DNA of 64,000 nucleotides. Source: Ochromonas danica (lineage: Eukaryota; Sar; Chrysophyceae; Chromulinales; Chromulinaceae). The position numbers and the translations under genes are program-made. How positions within the stretch are numbered: the stretch's first letter is position 1; each line of letters starts with the position of its first letter. The notes beneath the pieces are model-generated. The model was given only the letters and a program-made list of their open reading frames with translations. It was not told where the DNA came from and searched no databases. The DNA lies in NCBI GenBank assembly GCA_015146655.1, contig VKHL01000015.1:36453-100452 (forward strand), read 5' to 3'. This document shows positions 43,907 through 56,400 of the stretch, piece after piece.

Positions 43907-46033
43907 TCACTGGAAGAAGAGTTCAAGAGGAATCCATTGCAATCGAACGATTCCGCACGCCAGACCACAGGCGACATAGTGACCAGCAGAGAGATCTGAC
44001 GACTTCTCCGCTGCTTCTTTCACATTGCTTTCTTCTACCATTTCCTCCTTTTGTTCTTGTTCTCCTACTTCTTCTTGCACGGGCTCCGGAAGAGGATTCT
44101 TGCGTGGTCTGCCAAGTTTCTTTTGAGGCTTTGGATTCGCTGCCACCACTTGGCGGACATTGAGTGAGGTGGGTGAATAGGGTAGCACGGGGGCAGTGGT
44201 CGAAGGCGTCAGAGCAATACAAGCCACCGCAGTAGCTGCTAACGCATGGCGCTGCTTATCGTCAAGTGAAAACTCCGCAGCCTGAGCTGGATTGGGAACA
44301 ATCGCCTGCCTACTGAGCACCAACTTGCCTAGAATGGGCTCTTCCACAGCAGCGGGTTGCAACGAATGGACAGACAAACATTGAAGAAGGCCATCAGGAG
44401 GAGACTTGCTGGTTGCCAACGAGGCTACAATACCACCGCGGACAGTTCCATCGGAGGCGGATGAGTGGATGACTGTGATACCATCTACCACGCATGTTGC
44501 CAGACCTGTTACCATTCCAATACTCGTACTGTGCTGATATAATTGATTGCGACTGCTTGCGCTACAGTCCCCAGCCCAAAGGCGATTCCACAACACTATG
44601 GGTGGGTCTGAATCAGTATGATAGAAGCCCGCAGCCTGTGGATCCCAAATAGCCCACCATTGTGCAGATCCATGACGTTGACTGTACAATAGTTGATGAG
44701 GATCTTGACGACTCCATATCTTAGTATACCCGTCGACAGAGGAGGTGAGGAGGAGGTCGGGGTTGTAAGGACACAATTGCGCTGAGGTGATCGAGAAGAG
44801 GCTAGGCATGTTTGGAACTGCGGTGAAGTCTGAGAAGGACACTAAAGGAACAACCTTGATTTCCTTTTCGTTCATGACATTGAAGATGTTGACAGTTCCA
44901 TTGGACAGACCGACGACGAGGTCATAAGGAGATTGAGAAGACCAACTACAACACGTCACTGTAGCTGATCCCTCCTCTTCAACCACTGCCACACATAGAC
45001 TACTCTCTCTTATGACTGTGTTACTCTTCGCGGTGGTAGACAGAGTGCGAGGGAGAAGGAAGAGCAAACACTTTCCTTGGCCTGTAGCCACAGCCAGCAG
45101 TCCCAATGCAGAGGCAGAGGCGGAAGATGGATGCCATGCCATCATTCGCACAGAACCTCTCCCTAATAACTCTACACAATAGGAGAGCCCACTGTGACTC
45201 CACACTTGTAACAAGTTATCATGATTCTCTGTTATGCCCGTGTTGCGCAGCAGATCTGCTCCCCAGCCACTTCGACCTGTCGTAGTGCAACCTTGGAAGC
45301 GAGGTCCAAGACTCCCGGCATAGGGATTAGCGGACATCTCAAAGTCATTGGTCTCAGTGGGCCAGCCTAACCGATTAAGACCGACCACCCAGCACAGATT
45401 CTCTCTAACAGGTGGTTGATGTGTTGGCCATGGGGCAAAGGCAATGGATGAGACAGGACCAGCACAATTCATCACAGAGTCTTCTACATTACCAGAGAGA
45501 GCATAGCTTGGCAAAGAAAGCTCTTGATCAGCAGCTTCTTCTCTATAGGCCAGGAGGACAGGGCGGGGCAAGGCAGGCAATGCTCTCTCTGTCAGCCAGT
45601 CCTCTAGTGGCACTGTCTTCACTGCGGGCGAATCAACCAGGAACTCAGTAACAGGAGAGTTAGTAGCTAAGACCTCATAAGCCTGTAGAGCATATTGGAA
45701 AGATGGTGATTCCAGCCACCTATCTCGTGCTTTTGGATATCGACTGGCAGTGAGAGAAGGACAGCCCGCCTTGCTACTCGCTGACTTCGCCTCAGCTTTC
45801 TTAGGCTGTTTTGGAGACTTGGCTGGCTTTGCCGGAGTGGTTTTGGCAGCTGGCTTGGGTTTGGGTTTTGTCGGTGTTTTGGACTTTCTCGCCGCTTTTC
45901 GCTTTGGAGCAGAACTAACAGAAGAATCTGAAGTATCCTCTTCTTCTTCCTCTTCTACCTCTTCTTCTTCTTCTTCGTCATCATAATCTTCTAACTCGAT
46001 TCTGCTTTTACGTCTTATTCTTGTTGACACCAT
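43907..46033 (-). CDS. WD40 protein resembling TFIIIC subunit GTF3C2
   Basis: Single exon, 708 residues. The first 95 residues alternate acidic (EEEEEEVEEEEEED) and Lys/Pro-rich blocks. From about 130 to 600 there is a divergent WD40-type propeller: VSSIAFAPWPTH, VRMMAWHPSS, YDLVVGLSNGTVNIFNV and DLLLTSSVDGYTKIW are individual blades. An AT-hook GRPRKNPLP is near residue 640. Acidic/basic N-terminus, divergent propeller and DNA contact are the features of TFIIIC110/GTF3C2, which recruits TFIIIB for tRNA gene transcription; the match is by architecture and is moderate. It overlaps nothing and converges with the eIF4E gene. Confidence 0.6.
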   Translation of the reverse strand: MVSTRIRRKSRIELEDYDDEEEEEEVEEEEEEDTSDSSVSSAPKRKAARKSKTPTKPKPKPAAKTTPAKPAKSPKQPKKAEAKSASSKAGCPSLTASRYPKARDRWLESPSFQYALQAYEVLATNSPVTEFLVDSPAVKTVPLEDWLTERALPALPRPVLLAYREEAADQELSLPSYALSGNVEDSVMNCAGPVSSIAFAPWPTHQPPVRENLCWVVGLNRLGWPTETNDFEMSANPYAGSLGPRFQGCTTTGRSGWGADLLRNTGITENHDNLLQVWSHSGLSYCVELLGRGSVRMMAWHPSSASASALGLLAVATGQGKCLLFLLPRTLSTTAKSNTVIRESSLCVAVVEEEGSATVTCCSWSSQSPYDLVVGLSNGTVNIFNVMNEKEIKVVPLVSFSDFTAVPNMPSLFSITSAQLCPYNPDLLLTSSVDGYTKIWSRQDPHQLLYSQRHGSAQWWAIWDPQAAGFYHTDSDPPIVLWNRLWAGDCSASSRNQLYQHSTSIGMVTGLATCVVDGITVIHSSASDGTVRGGIVASLATSKSPPDGLLQCLSVHSLQPAAVEEPILGKLVLSRQAIVPNPAQAAEFSLDDKQRHALAATAVACIALTPSTTAPVLPYSPTSLNVRQVVAANPKPQKKLGRPRKNPLPEPVQEEVGEQEQKEEMVEESNVKEAAEKSSDLSAGHYVACGLACGIVRLQWIPLELFFQ

Positions 46034-46051
46034 CTTTTTGACATCATCCTT

Positions 46052-46132
46052 GTTTCACTCTCAGTGCGGCGGGTATTCCATGGAACTCGTTTACATTCCA
46101 TGGAATACCCGCCGCACTGCCGAGAGTGAAAC
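46052..46132. repeat. Inverted repeat with TTCCATGGAA sites in a divergent promoter
   Basis: Left arm 46052-46084 (GTTTCACTCTC, AGTGCGGCGGG, TATTCCATGGA) matches the reverse complement of 46096-46132 except for a small indel. It lies only about 20 bp from the GTF3C2-like start, between two divergent genes. Each arm ends in the palindrome TTCCATGGAA. Confidence 0.88.
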
Positions 46133-46286
46133 CGTTGTGAGCGGGCCGGGGGGGAAGGCATTGTGAGGGAAGCTGAGCTCATCCTTCCATTCTAGACTAG
46201 ACTAGTTAGTCTATATCCTTCCAGGTGGTAGTATTGCTATTACCATAGCTATAGTATTATTGATTGAGAGGTGAGAGGAGAGAGAG

Positions 46287-49200
46287 ATGTCAGGAGTTGG
46301 CATCAAATGTGCAATTCGTTGTCGTCCGTATTCCGTCGACGACAAACTCGGTGTGAAACTAAATCAAAACGGAGAAGAAGAAGGAGAAGTGGAGTTGATC
46401 AATTGTGACTATACCACTACACGCTTTCCTTTCACTTATGCCTGGTGGTCAGCCTATGGCTATCAGCGCCATTTGACAGGCGATAACATGCCCGACGCTG
46501 ACGCGATGACTCTCGTGGACCAGGAGGAAGTCTACCGCCAAGTTGGCATGAAGATCAAGGCGGACCTTATGGGAGGCAATGCGGTTGTCCTCTTTGCTTA
46601 TGGACTGTCTGGATCCGGCAAGACCTTCACAGTGTTTGGACCCGATTCTGTCGATGCGCCCGAGGCATGGTTCAAACATAAAGACCCGCACAAACTATGG
46701 GTTAGTAACCTCTTCCTCCTCCTCCTTCTACCCTTTTTTGACTCTGAAACCTTGTCAATGATAGGGCATCTTTCCACGTCTAGCCTATGACATCTTCCAA
46801 GAGAAGAAAGAAGGTTGGAAGATTTCCATGAAATACTTCCAAAATGTCGTTGACACAGTGCGTGACTTAATGAGTCCAAATGCTGAAGAACAACATTATA
46901 AGAATGGTATGAGAAAAGATCCTGATGGGTTCATGGATATCGAATGGTGTGGAACGAAAGTTTTGCATTCTTGGAATGATTTACGCGAAACTTTTCAAAC
47001 ATGTAATGGTCGCAAAGCTATTGCTCCAACACAATTCAACCCTATGTCTACTCGTGGTCATTGTATCATGGTGTTAGAAGTTGAGATGCCACATCCTGAA
47101 GCGGAAGGTGTAAAACAACGCGGTCGTGTCTATGTTTGCGATCTTGCTGGAACGGAACCTGCGGGTGATATCGTCTATGCACTGTATAACAAAGTTACTT
47201 TTGATGATGGAACATTTGAATACAAGTTTACTGGTGCTCATTCAGATATGAAGAAGACAAAAGAGTTACAAGAACAAGGCAAGAAGATTAACCTTTCTCT
47301 CTCTGAAATGGCACAGTTTTTCATGAAAATGGCGGAAGCTTTTCTTAAGAAACAACTCAAACCTGGTGCTTCTATTCCTGGTTGTAACTCATTCTTCTTG
47401 TGTAAGTATCTCAAGGATACTATGTTACAAGCGAGGACGTATCTCTTCTGTGCTATCAGACCTGAGGTGCAATTCCTCAAATACACTTTCGCTACATTAG
47501 GCTTTGCTAAGAATGCTTCCGTGGTGAAGTTAGCACCAAAGAAGGCAACTGTAGCAGCGTCCGCTGCAGAGAGAAAGCTCATGGCTGAGTTAGAGGCAAT
47601 GAAAGCATTAGTCGCACAGTTGCAAGCAGCGCAATCGAGTGTTGGCAATGCCGCGGCCGCCACTTCCGCCCCCAATAGTGATGCTGATCGCATTATTGCT
47701 GAGTTACAATCTAAACTCAATGCTAAACAGAATGAAATGGAGAATCTTGGTGCGACAGACTCAGCTCACTCAGAAGAAGCTGAACAACAACGAATGGAAT
47801 ATGCTCGTCGAGGAATCTCTTTGGCAGCGTATGAGACTGGTCCTTTAGAACGTCCCTATTTCATCAACCTGGAAGAAGATGCCTTCCGCTCTGGTCGTTT
47901 CCTCTATATCTTGAGCAAGGAAGTGACTGTCTTTGGAGCGAAAGGTGATATCCAACTGCTCTCTCTCTCCGTGTTGAAAGATCATTGCAAAGTAGTTCTC
48001 AAAGGAAGTGGAGATGAGCAACAAGTTGTTGTCGTTGCTGGTACAGGTGATACATGGGTGAATGGAAACCATCTCTCACCAGGCAGTGAACAAGTCCTCC
48101 AAGTTTTCGATCGTGTGGCTCTGGGCGATCAGCTGATGATGTTGCGCTGGCCTGGCAGAGAAGACATTGCTGCCGCACAGGGAAAGGTTGCCCCCACTGC
48201 AGAAGAAGCTGTCAGTGAGTTCCAAGATGGTCTCCAACGCTTCCGATCCTCTGGTCAAGCTCAAGTTGGAGTGCCTGATGACCTTTTAGAAGAGGAACGT
48301 CGCAAACTGATGGAAGAACGAGAGAAATGGGAGAAGGAGAAGAGTGACCACGTCACTAAACGTAATGAGGAAGAATTCCAACGAGCTATGGCAGCGGTAG
48401 ATAACGCTATCCTGGATCTCTTGCCCAAGACGAAGGAAGCCAAGCAGACTGTAGACCTTCTCAACCGCGTCACGATGTCATTCGACGTCGTGCTGGAGAA
48501 AGGTGCGGAGCAGATTCCACGTGTTAAAGTGTGTGTAGAGAACACCGTGCCAAAGCTTTCTATTCTCATCGACCCACAAGACTTCCTGCCCAAACTGTCG
48601 TTGTTGAAAGACGAAATGATGAAATTACGTGCTGCTATAGACGGTCAGAGAGAGTATGAGCTGCCTGAGAGACACGACCCACTCTACCTCATGTTTGACA
48701 ATGATTTCCATCTTGGTACAGCCACGCATTGGCCTGAGTACTTGCTGTACAACCTCGAAACTGAGGATGAGGAGAAGATGCAAGAGATTAAGAACGCTGC
48801 TGTCCCTTACAACACTGTAGGCTTGCTTGAAGTGCGATGGACTCCTCTTGGTGGACCTGAAGAGAAGGATTGGTCTTCTCCACCTCAAGAAGTGGACAAC
48901 GAGGAACAACTAATAGGACAGCCATGGACATATCGTCTGGAGATCAAACGTGCTGCTGACTTGCCCGTCTTCTGTGACTTAGCCTATGTCTCATACGAGT
49001 TCTTCGGAGAGACCTTCACTACCGAGGCAGTGCAACAGAACACCTTCTCACCTGTTTTTGACTATTCCAAGGTCCATCATGTTCCTAGTGTTACTCCAGA
49101 GTTCATCAAGTTCTTGAAAGGCAGTGTGGAGATGCAAATTCATGTTACACAACATATCGACGCCCCGCCTGTAAGTAGTACTTCATCTCTTCTATTATAT

Positions 49201-49554
49201 AGTAGGTAATAATGACTTTGTTATCCCCCCCTGTCCCTCTTGTAGGATCGAATTGGTACGAAGAATGACATTGTAGTAGAGTCTGTGCGGACAGGCGAGC
49301 CGAAGGGTTACGAGCACGCCACCTCAGCTCGTCGTCCTCCTTCTGAGGCTGAGATTCGATGTGAACAACTCATGGAAGCATTGAAGAAAGCTCAAGAAGA
49401 AAATGCCAATCTGCGTGCTCGCATTGCAGAGTTGGAAGGCCAATTGGGTCTGCCGCCAAGTAACGGTACTGCTGCTGCTGGGGAGAACAAAACTAGACAG
49501 AGCTTGAATGAGGCGAAGTTGATTGACTCTCTGGTCAATGGCCCCACTCAATAA
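46287..49554 (+). CDS. Divergent kinesin with FHA-like and C2-like regions
   Basis: Three exons: 46287-46700, 46765-49170 and 49246-49554; about 1042 residues. The first 410 residues are a divergent motor: IKCAIRCRPYS, P-loop GLSGSGKTF, switch I FNPMSTRGH (canonical NxxSSRSH, so Ser-Arg-Ser is altered), switch II DLAGTEP, and long loops. A short Gln/Glu-rich coiled coil follows. Residues about 505-620 look like an FHA domain (YFINLEEDAFRSGRFLYIL, TWVNGNHLSPGSEQVL), and about 860-940 resemble the C2-like region of kinesin-3 (WTYRLEIKRAADLPVFCDLA YV spacing). The C-terminus is a short coiled coil. The kinesin-3 relation is inference from FHA plus C2 order; ATP binding looks intact but motility is doubtful. 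Confidence 0.75.
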
Positions 49555-49906
49555 TGAGGAGAAAGTGATACCTCTGCTGCTCTGGGCTGGGTGACTTGCT
49601 GGTGACAAACTAGTCTAATACAGTACTGTATGTTTGTTAGCTTGTTGTTGGTTGTGGTTATGATGATTTGATTGGTTATTGTTGATTATTATTGCTGTGT
49701 GTAGAGGTTAGCATAGTTCTTGTACTTGTAGAAATATCTTACTGTAGAGTTGTTACAACGTTGAATCGTTACTATCGCTATTAGTTAACATGTTGTAATA
49801 CTTCCAATGTTTGAGTTGTTTCCATTATTCCATGGAATATCCCCTCTATTCCATGGAACATTGACAACACCAACACCTCTTTGGCCAAAAGGAACAGAAC
49901 AATTGA
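49555..49906. promoter_or_regulatory. SDHAF4 upstream region with two TTCCATGGAA palindromes
   Basis: TTCCATGGAA occurs at about 49828-49837 and 49849-49858, 50-80 bp before the SDHAF4 start. The first continues as ATATCCCC, close to the ATACCC beside the sites at 46.1 kb. The rest of the 350 bp is AT-rich kinesin 3' UTR and shows no other feature. Confidence 0.5.
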
Positions 49907-50299
49907 ATGAGAAGAATGAAGTCGATTGTGGCAGGTTGCTCTATCAAGTCCTTGGCTAATCTAGCACTACGGGAAAGAATTCCTATTTCATATTCTTTGT
50001 GTTCCACTCGTCGACAATTCCTTCATGTCACTGTGGAGAAAGGAGGAGTTACCCCTGACAAGCATCACAAGCATGACAAGCATGATCATGATCATGACCA
50101 CAAGCATGACCATGGACATGATCATAACCACGAGGTAAAGAAAGGAGGTCAGGAGGAGGAGGAGGATGAGATGGAGGAGATGTTCATTCTTGGTCCTGCT
50201 GGTATGGAATGGGGAGGACCAACGCGTGGCGGGCGCAGGCCTGAGCCAACACGTTATGGCGACTGGGAGCGTCAAGGCCGAGTCTCTGACTTCTCTTAA
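49907..50299 (+). CDS. SDHAF4: Succinate dehydrogenase assembly factor 4 (SDHAF4)
   Basis: Single exon, 130 residues. The N-terminus is basic and hydrophobic with Arg and Ser, suiting a mitochondrial presequence (MRRMKSIVAGCSIKSLANLA). The last 30 residues carry the family signature: GGPTRGGRRPEPTRYGDWER then GRVSDFS at the end. SDHAF4 binds flavinated SDHA and promotes its assembly with SDHB. A long His/Asp/Lys-rich segment at about 51-77 is inserted between presequence and core and is not part of usual SDHAF4 proteins. Confidence 0.93.
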   Translation: MRRMKSIVAGCSIKSLANLALRERIPISYSLCSTRRQFLHVTVEKGGVTPDKHHKHDKHDHDHDHKHDHGHDHNHEVKKGGQEEEEDEMEEMFILGPAGMEWGGPTRGGRRPEPTRYGDWERQGRVSDFS

Positions 50300-50459
50300 A
50301 CCCCATCATTAACATGTCTAGATCTGCTGTTTACTCATCAGTATACACACCAACACTACCAAAACAACCAACACTACCACTACTAACAAGAGTAACAACA
50401 CTATGATGATGTGATTGTAAATAATCTATTGATTGTCACTGTCATTGTCATTGTCACTG

Positions 50460-53400
50460 TCACCGTCCTCCTCTTGCCTCATAAGCACGTAGTTTACGAA
50501 TAGCTTCTGCATGAGCATACTTGAGATTTTCAATTTCTTCAAAGAAGTCCAAATCAAACGCTGAAAGCTCTGAACGAAGTTTTGCATTTTCTTCGCGTAA
50601 AGTGCGCACCTCGGCATCGAGTTGTTGGTGTTGTTGTTGAGCCGTCGTGCTCTCAGAGGCTGGTCGTTGTTGTCTCAATTGCTGACGCAGTCGAACCATT
50701 TCTTCTTCTTGCATTGACATCTGTCGTCGAAGACCTTCCAGTTCTCGTGAGGCTTCTTTGTATTTCTCTGTCATGTCTGCTTTGGCTTCATTCATGCCTT
50801 GAGCTACCTGCAATGCTTGCAGACGATCTTCAACCTGTTGCAATCTTCTGCGTAAGGTATCTTCTGTTTGCTGCTGTTGCACGGCTTCTCTCTTCAACCT
50901 CGCCACGTCTTCTTCACTAGTTTTGAGATTCTTCCGCAATTGCGCTACTTGTGCTTGTTTAGCCACGACTTGCTGGGAGGAGGCATCAACTGCTTTGAGC
51001 TTCTCATTCAGAGAGCGCACCTCTTCTTCGGCCTTCTCGGCACGCTTACGTTGTCTTTCCACTTCTGCCGATCCGCCTGCTAAACCTGCTGCTGTACCTC
51101 CGCCGCCACCACTACCACCACCAGATGTAGCACCAGTGGTAGTAGTGTTGGATCGCTTGAGTCGCTCATTTTCTGCTTTAAGTTTGTCAACAACACGCTT
51201 GAGAGCCTCCACCACTCCTTCTAACTCAGCTTCTCGTCTTGACGACGTCAATGTGGATCCTGTCGCGACTGTAGGTTGACGAATACCTGATATTCCTAAT
51301 CCAGCTGTTCCTGTCATATTCTGTAATGATCGATAAGCTTGTTGAAGTTCTTGCACTCTTCTTGCCAAACGCGTGGCTTCACTTTGTGCGGCCTCGAAGT
51401 CAAAGCGCATCTCCAACAATTGACTATCGCGATCAAGCAAGCTGGCCTCTAGTTCCACTTTCTGGCGCTTTAACAATTCGGCTTCTTCTTTATAGCGTTC
51501 ACTACGGAGAAAGTTGTCTTCACTATCACGTAAGCCTCTACCACTCACAGTGGCAGAGGAAGCGGCATTCTTCTTTCTCCGCTCTTCACTCTCCGCGACA
51601 GATTGCTCGAGATCACGACATCGGGATTGACTAATCGCTAATTGGTGAGTCACCGCTCGGATCTGGTCCACGCGAAATGAACACATTTATCAATTTAATG
51701 AACATGTTATTGTGACTAACTAATGGATTTCACCTGATTTGTTAGCTCGACTTCTGCCTTTCTTGTAAGTGCCGCGACTTGTTGTTCAAGAGTGAAGACT
51801 CGAGCATGTGCCTATAGTAGAAAAGTCATAACAAGTGAGTTAAGAGAGTGACCTGTCTGTCATACTGTCATATAAGATGAGGCTGTACCTCTTCGAGTTG
51901 CATCACTTCATCAACTGTGAGGGCTTTCTTCTCTACTGCAGCAGCTCTAGTGGGTGTATGATGTGCTACAGAGCCAGATCTCGTACCTTCGGGACCTTTC
52001 TCTGGATGTTGCTGAACACGTTCACGTTGACGTTGAAGGTCTGAGCGAAGGGAGTCATTCTCAGAGACCAACTCTTGCAATCGCTTCTCAAGCACTCCAA
52101 TGCGCTTCTGCAGGCGCTTCTCTGTTTCCCATTTTGCATGTAAGGCTTGTCGAACATCGTCCATCGTACCACCACCGCCACCACTTCCCAGCATTTGTCC
52201 AATCGTTGCTCCAGCAGATTCCTTTTCTATTTCCTCTGTAGCGGGCTGCTGGGAGGAAATCGCAGTGTTAGGTGGTAATGGCATGGTTCTGGCAACTGCT
52301 CTTTCTACTGCATCACCTCGTCGCATCGCAGCGTTTTGAGCCTTTAGCATTTCAACTTCTCTTTCCAGCTGATCAATACGTTCTTTAGCTCGAACAGCAA
52401 GATCCTTTTTACCCTTTCCAGCAGCACCTCCTCCTGCAGTGTCAGAAGCTTGCTGGTCAAGCAATTCGCGCATCTTCTCTCGCAATCGCGCTTCTTTCCG
52501 CCTGCTCTCTTCAAGATCTCTACGCAATCGAGTTACAGTCTGCTCAGCCATAGTGCGAGCTTGAAGAGCTTTTTCATGGTTCTCATGTAACTTCTTTAGA
52601 TCTTCAACAGCTTGATTGCGTTCCAGAACGACTTTATCTCGCATCTTCTTTGCCTTGTCCAGGTCCTCTCTTGATGCTTTTAGTCCTTCAAAGAGGTCCG
52701 CTACCTTCTGTCGAAGCTCACGCACTTCATCTGCGGAAATAGCCATCATCCCTGGTGGAACTTGTTGCTGTTGTTGTGCTTGATGAGCACGACTGACTGC
52801 TTGGGCAGCTTTCTCTTGTTCAGCTTTCACAAACTCCTCTTTCAATCTTACGATAAGTGTGCGATAGGCTTGAAGCTTTTGTTCCTTAGCTGATAACTGA
52901 CGTTGTAACTGCCTCATGGCTTGACGATTAGCTGGTGCTGTCGTCTCTCCTTGATTGTCATTCTCTGACACCACAGCCGAGGTGGTAACTGGAGGCAATG
53001 CAGGTGGGGGATGGACTCCTCGAGCTAAGTGGGTACATCGGGCTTCTGACTCTTGCAACTGTTGAGCCAAAGTCACCATGTCAATCTTCATAGCCTCCAT
53101 CTCTTTAAGAGCTTCCCCACATCGCACTTCCGCCCTCTCACGCTGTTGTATCTGCTGAGCCAGTGTGGTTTCTAGTTGTTGGATTGTACGCTCTTTCTCT
53201 CGAAGACCATCCTCTACAACTTCAAGTTGTCTCGTAAGAAGTTTTTGACTCTCTTGTGATTTGGCATATAAACTTTCCAGTTCAACATTTCTTGTAGAAT
53301 TTTCTCCTCGCCGAGGACTTGATGAAACTCGATTTCCACGACGATTTCCACGCCCTGCTGCATCCCTTTCTTCCTCGTCTTCATCTGCTAGACGATCTAA

Positions 53401-56400
53401 AAGAGCATCCGCATTTCTACTCGCTCTATCACCTCTTCCACCTCGTCCATCAGACCCTTCGGTGGTCAGACGCTCAATACGATCGCGATACTTCTCAATG
53501 AGGCGATTTTTCTCTTCTAGCAGAGCTCGTAAACTGGATATAGTAGCTGTAGCTGCCTCTTGAAGCTTCTCTTGCTCCACGGCTGACATGTTGTTGCCTT
53601 GGCCTGACGTGGCTGGATGCCGAGGGGTTGGCACTTTACCGCGTAACAATACCTTGCTTAGCCCATGATCCGAGAGCACACCTTCATAATAGCGTAATGC
53701 CTCCTCTTGCTCTTGTAATCTCCCTTCCAAGTCTCTCAAGTTGTCATTTAGTCCCTTGGCTTGAAGAATAGCAGCACTTGCCTCCCGTTGACTGGCAGCC
53801 AGCTGACTTGAGAGTTCACGAATACGTTCCGTTTGAGGTTCCAACTCGAGTGGTGGTGCAGTCTGCCCTACCGTGGCTGGGGATGAGATAAGAGACAGTT
53901 GCGAAAGTGAACGTTGAAGCTCTTTCTCGAGTGGATCTTCAGCACCCAATGCTTGTAATACTCCATGTGTAGATAGCAATGTCGCTGAGCTAGCTGAACC
54001 AGCAAGTGCTTCGCCCTGTAATTTGATTTTCTCCAACTCTGCCATTTCCGCCTCCATTTTGGCCAAAAGAGAGCGTAAATGCTTACTCTCCTCTCGCATA
54101 GTTGTTACTTGTCTTCGTTGCTTCAAACTGGCTAGCTTAGCAGCGCGGACTTCTTCAGAAAGGTGAACCAGACGACCTGCGACAGCGGATTGTTTGGAGG
54201 CAGGTCCATTGATTAGGGCATCGAGGTCTTGCAATCGGCTTTGCAATATTGATCTTTCAGCTTGCAAATCTTCAACTTGGCCTAGCAATCGTTGACATTC
54301 TTCATCTTTCTGAGCAGCCTGGGCTACTGCCTTCTGTGCAAGATCTTCCAGGGTATCCACTTTGGAGCTAATCTCCACCACTCGATTACCAAGTGATGAT
54401 GTCACAAGCCTGCTACCACGCGGCACCAGCAATCCTTCATTCTTAGCTCCAGCAGGAAGGGCTAAAGCGGCTGCAGAAGGACCAGGTCGAGTTTCGATGA
54501 TCGTCTCTTGTACCTGTTCGAGTGCCTTCTTTAGTGCCAATACCTCCTTTCGCCTTACCACCGCACGATCATGGAAAGATTTCTCTGCTTCAGTAGCACG
54601 GCTCTCAATCAAGCGCAAGGCAATTTCCTTGACACGCAGATCCTCACGTGCATAATGATATTTTCGAGAAAATGCCTTATAAGATGCTTTAATTGCCAAT
54701 AGTTGTCGCTGTAATCGTCCAATGAGTATTTCATCTTCACTACGACTTTCCAAACGACTACAATAGTCACGGAGTTCACGCATCTCTTCTTCTCGATTGT
54801 CACGCGCCTGTGATAAAGTCTGTGCTTGTTGAGTAGCAATCGCTGCTAATTCTTTCAACCGCACCATCTCTCTTTCATAATGTTGGAGTGCCTGTTCTGA
54901 CTTCTGTTGTTGCAAAACAAGTGTATCTTTCTCTTCCCTTGTTAAACCACCTTCATATTGTAACTTTAAGTCGAGAAGGTCTTTGCGGGCAGACTGCTCT
55001 CTTGTCACGAACTCTTCTTCTCGAACTTCAAGCTCTTTGACACGAGCAGAAAGCTGTTCAGCTTCCTTCATCACTTCTTCTACTTGCTCTCCCATCAATC
55101 CAGCTCGACGCAAACTTCCTTGTAGCTCCACTTCTAATCTGCTAGCTTCACCACGATACTTAGCAACCTCGGAAATCAACTTAGAAATTTCAGGGGAAGC
55201 TTGTACAGCTAGCAGAGCTTTGTCGGTTACTTCTAGTTGATGCTGTAATTCTGCTTGAAGATTCAAACTTTGAAGACGAGCCTTTTCAAGCTCTTCTTCA
55301 TACTGATGAAGTACAAGACGGAGCTCACGAAGTTCACGGGCTCGATCAAGACTCTTCAAAGCAGTAGCTCGAGCTTCTACTTCTCTGCGCAAAGTCAAGA
55401 TATGTTCTTCGCGCAAAGCTTGGACTTCCTCCTGTAATACCATATAATCTTCTTGTGGCACTGACTTGTCCAGTTGTCCCTGCACTAATGCCAAACGACT
55501 TCCCGCAGCAAGCTTGTATTGTTCTAGAAATAGAATGCGCTGCTTGAGGGTAGCTTCCATCTCAGCAAAATCAACTTCCAGTTGCTGTCTCTTCCGACTC
55601 TCCACATCAAGTTGCTCAGAGAGGGAAATATACTTTCGTGAGAGAATGGATTCATTCACTTCATAAATGACCACCTTGCGCTGTAGATCAGTCATTTTCC
55701 ATTCGATGGCCTCATGATCTTGTCTCTGCAGCAATGAGGTCATTTCCTCAGCACGTTTTAGCTTTAATCTCATATCATCTCTTTCAAAAGATATCTGGCG
55801 ATGCTCATCGAGGAGTTGTTTCTCCTTTTGTTGCCATTCACGTTGTTGTTGCGCAAAGTCATGATAAAGGATGATCATTTGTGTCTTAGCATCTGCAAGA
55901 TGTGCCTCATAATCAGACAACACTTGCTTTTGTCCAGAGAGTTCCTCCTCGCGTTCGTACAACTGCTCCAAACACTCAATGAGTTGAGTGTTGAGCTCAC
56001 GCACATCCACTGCCCAATCTTCAGGAGGGAGGTGCATGTTGTACAGCGTGTTTTGCAATAGCTGCTTGCCATGTGGGGTAGCTGGCCCTGCACTCGGCGC
56101 ACCTGGTGTGCCAACGTAGAATGGCATGCCTCCACGACCCATCCGTGGCGTCCAATAGGGTGTGGAAGAAGGCATGGGTGTGCCTGGATCATACCTACTA
56201 CGAGCAGGCGAGCTGCGTGCCGAGAATGCAGCTGGACTGGGCGAGGGAGCTGATCGACCGAATGCTCTGCCACTGGGCCAATTCATTCCACCTACTTCTC
56301 TGCTTCCTCCTCCTAATGGTGTGGGAGCAGGGGCTCGATTTTGAGCAGAACGAAGTTCTTCCATCTCGTGTAACATGGCTTCATTCTTCTCTTGGAGCAT

